Source: Gemmataceae bacterium (GTDB taxonomy: Bacteria > Planctomycetota > Planctomycetia > Gemmatales > Gemmataceae). From it: DNA of 14,069 nt. This document shows, in pieces, positions 13,834 to 14,069 of this stretch (the first letter of the stretch is position 1; each line of letters opens with the position of its first letter). Both the position numbers and the translations under genes were made by a program. Under the pieces are notes generated by a model. It did not search any database. It saw only the letters and a list, made by a program, of their open reading frames with translations, and was not told the DNA's origin. The DNA lies in contig JADLBT010000053.1 in assembly GCA_020847555.1 (NCBI GenBank), positions 1-14,069 of the forward strand. The letters run 5' to 3'.

Positions 13834-13891
13834 GCACGAACCCAGCCTTCTGGGTGGAGAGGCCGCAGAGATCGCGGCAGGCGGGCTCCAT
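13811..13891 (-). CDS. Possible leader mini-ORF overlapping the bfd start
   Basis: 26 codons from the ATG at 13891 (MEPACRDLCGLSTQKAGFVH and six more residues), ending 23 bases inside bfd in another frame. It is preceded by AGGG about nine bases upstream, a better ribosome site than that of bfd itself. A longer in-frame start lies at 13945. The overlap would allow translational coupling to bfd. The peptide matches nothing I know, so this may be chance. Confidence 0.25.
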   Translation of the reverse strand: MEPACRDLCGLSTQKAGFVHGTPLRS

Positions 13892-13910
13892 CAAGCCACC
13901 CTCTTGATGG
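13888..13910 (-). promoter_or_regulatory. Hairpin in the bfd leader
   Basis: Arms 13888-13895 (ccatcaag) and 13903-13910 (cttgatgg) are exact complements around seven bases. In the minus-strand transcript the loop holds AGGG and the 3' arm holds the mini-ORF ATG at 13891, so folding would hide that start. It lies about 100 bases into the predicted bfd transcript. No regulator is known for it. Confidence 0.4.
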
Positions 13911-13988
13911 AAAAGTCCGGATTGCTCCCCGGTTCTGAGGAGCATCTTCCAGGAGCAAACGCAGGCGATCGAGTCGCCGGGTTGATAC

Positions 13989-14003
13989 TGAGACTTAATC
14001 TCA
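13989..14003. promoter_or_regulatory. Palindromic operator TGAGA-N5-TCTCA, probably Fur-like
   Basis: TGAGA CTTAA TCTCA is a 15-base inverted repeat in an AT-rich island, with TTGATAC and ACAATAT flanks. It overlaps the predicted start of the promoter just upstream of bfd. Its shape resembles iron-responsive Fur boxes (TGAGAAT-type half sites), and the regulated gene is an iron-storage partner. The regulator itself is not in the window. Other metal-responsive repressors of the same family are possible. Confidence 0.55.
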
Positions 14004-14008
14004 ACAAT

Positions 14009-14036
14009 ATTCTAGCCGGCTGACACAATCTGTCAA
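14009..14036 (-). promoter_or_regulatory. Near-consensus sigma-70 promoter for bfd
   Basis: On the minus strand a perfect TTGACA (14031-14036) is followed after 16 bases by TAGAAT (14009-14014). Transcription should start near 14002, inside the TGAGA-N5-TCTCA palindrome, the classic layout for repression. The leader to the bfd ATG at 13833 is about 170 bases and contains the hairpin and mini-ORF. Confidence 0.6.
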
Positions 14037-14069
14037 GAGAGGTGCCGGACAAAAATTGCCGGCGCGCCA

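Noticed and set aside
14037..14069. Start of a further gene at the right edge
   Set aside because: The last 33 bases show no start codon with a ribosome site on the plus strand and no readable protein; too short to judge.

Overview
High-GC bacterial chromosome fragment, most likely from a planctomycete of the Gemmataceae or a close relative. The evidence is a sigma-70 (ECF-type) factor with its own membrane anchor and periplasmic tail, a copy of a cysteine- and HVRGCW-containing family that I know mainly from Gemmata-like genomes, a large membrane-split DUF58 protein, PAL/NHL and Ig-like secreted proteins, and recurring GC-rich intergenic hairpins. No rRNA, tRNA, CRISPR array, transposase or phage gene is visible.

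Layout. 1-392 (-): N-terminus of a secreted glycosidase-like protein, cut by the window edge. 578-2164 (-): secreted protein with duplicated Ig-like modules. 2165-2400: a divergent intergenic space with a good sigma-70-like promoter on each strand. 2401-3372 (+): lipoprotein SppA-type S49 peptidase. It converges on a membrane-tethered sigma factor (3475-4866, -) across a perfect 34-base palindrome. 5093-5914 (+): zinc-ribbon protein of the Gemmata-type family, converging on a cytidylate-kinase-like protein (5933-6643, -).

11608 down to 5933 is a long co-directional minus-strand run: a Sua5/YrdC-LMW-phosphatase fusion, rpiB (4-base ATGA overlap), a DUF58 protein, two small membrane proteins (again a 4-base overlap), and the cytidylate-kinase-like gene. 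The fusion plus rpiB matches the ywlC-ywlE-ywlF gene order of Bacillus. 11858-12871 (-) is a secreted six-bladed propeller resembling peptidyl-amidoglycolate lyase, flanked on both sides by copies of the same hairpin.

The right end is an iron-storage module: bacterioferritin (13130-13627, +) and its ferredoxin partner Bfd (13573-13833, -) overlap tail to tail by 55 bases. Upstream of bfd is a near-consensus promoter (TTGACA, 16 bp, TAGAAT) with a TGAGA-N5-TCTCA operator at the expected start site, which suggests iron-dependent (Fur-like) control. The bacterioferritin has Ser where the family has the bridging ferroxidase ligand Glu127.

No wholly new defence or mobile system is evident. The best leads are the iron module, the degenerate-Sua5/phosphatase fusion, and the family of AAAGCCCACGGG palindromes (five units in four places).
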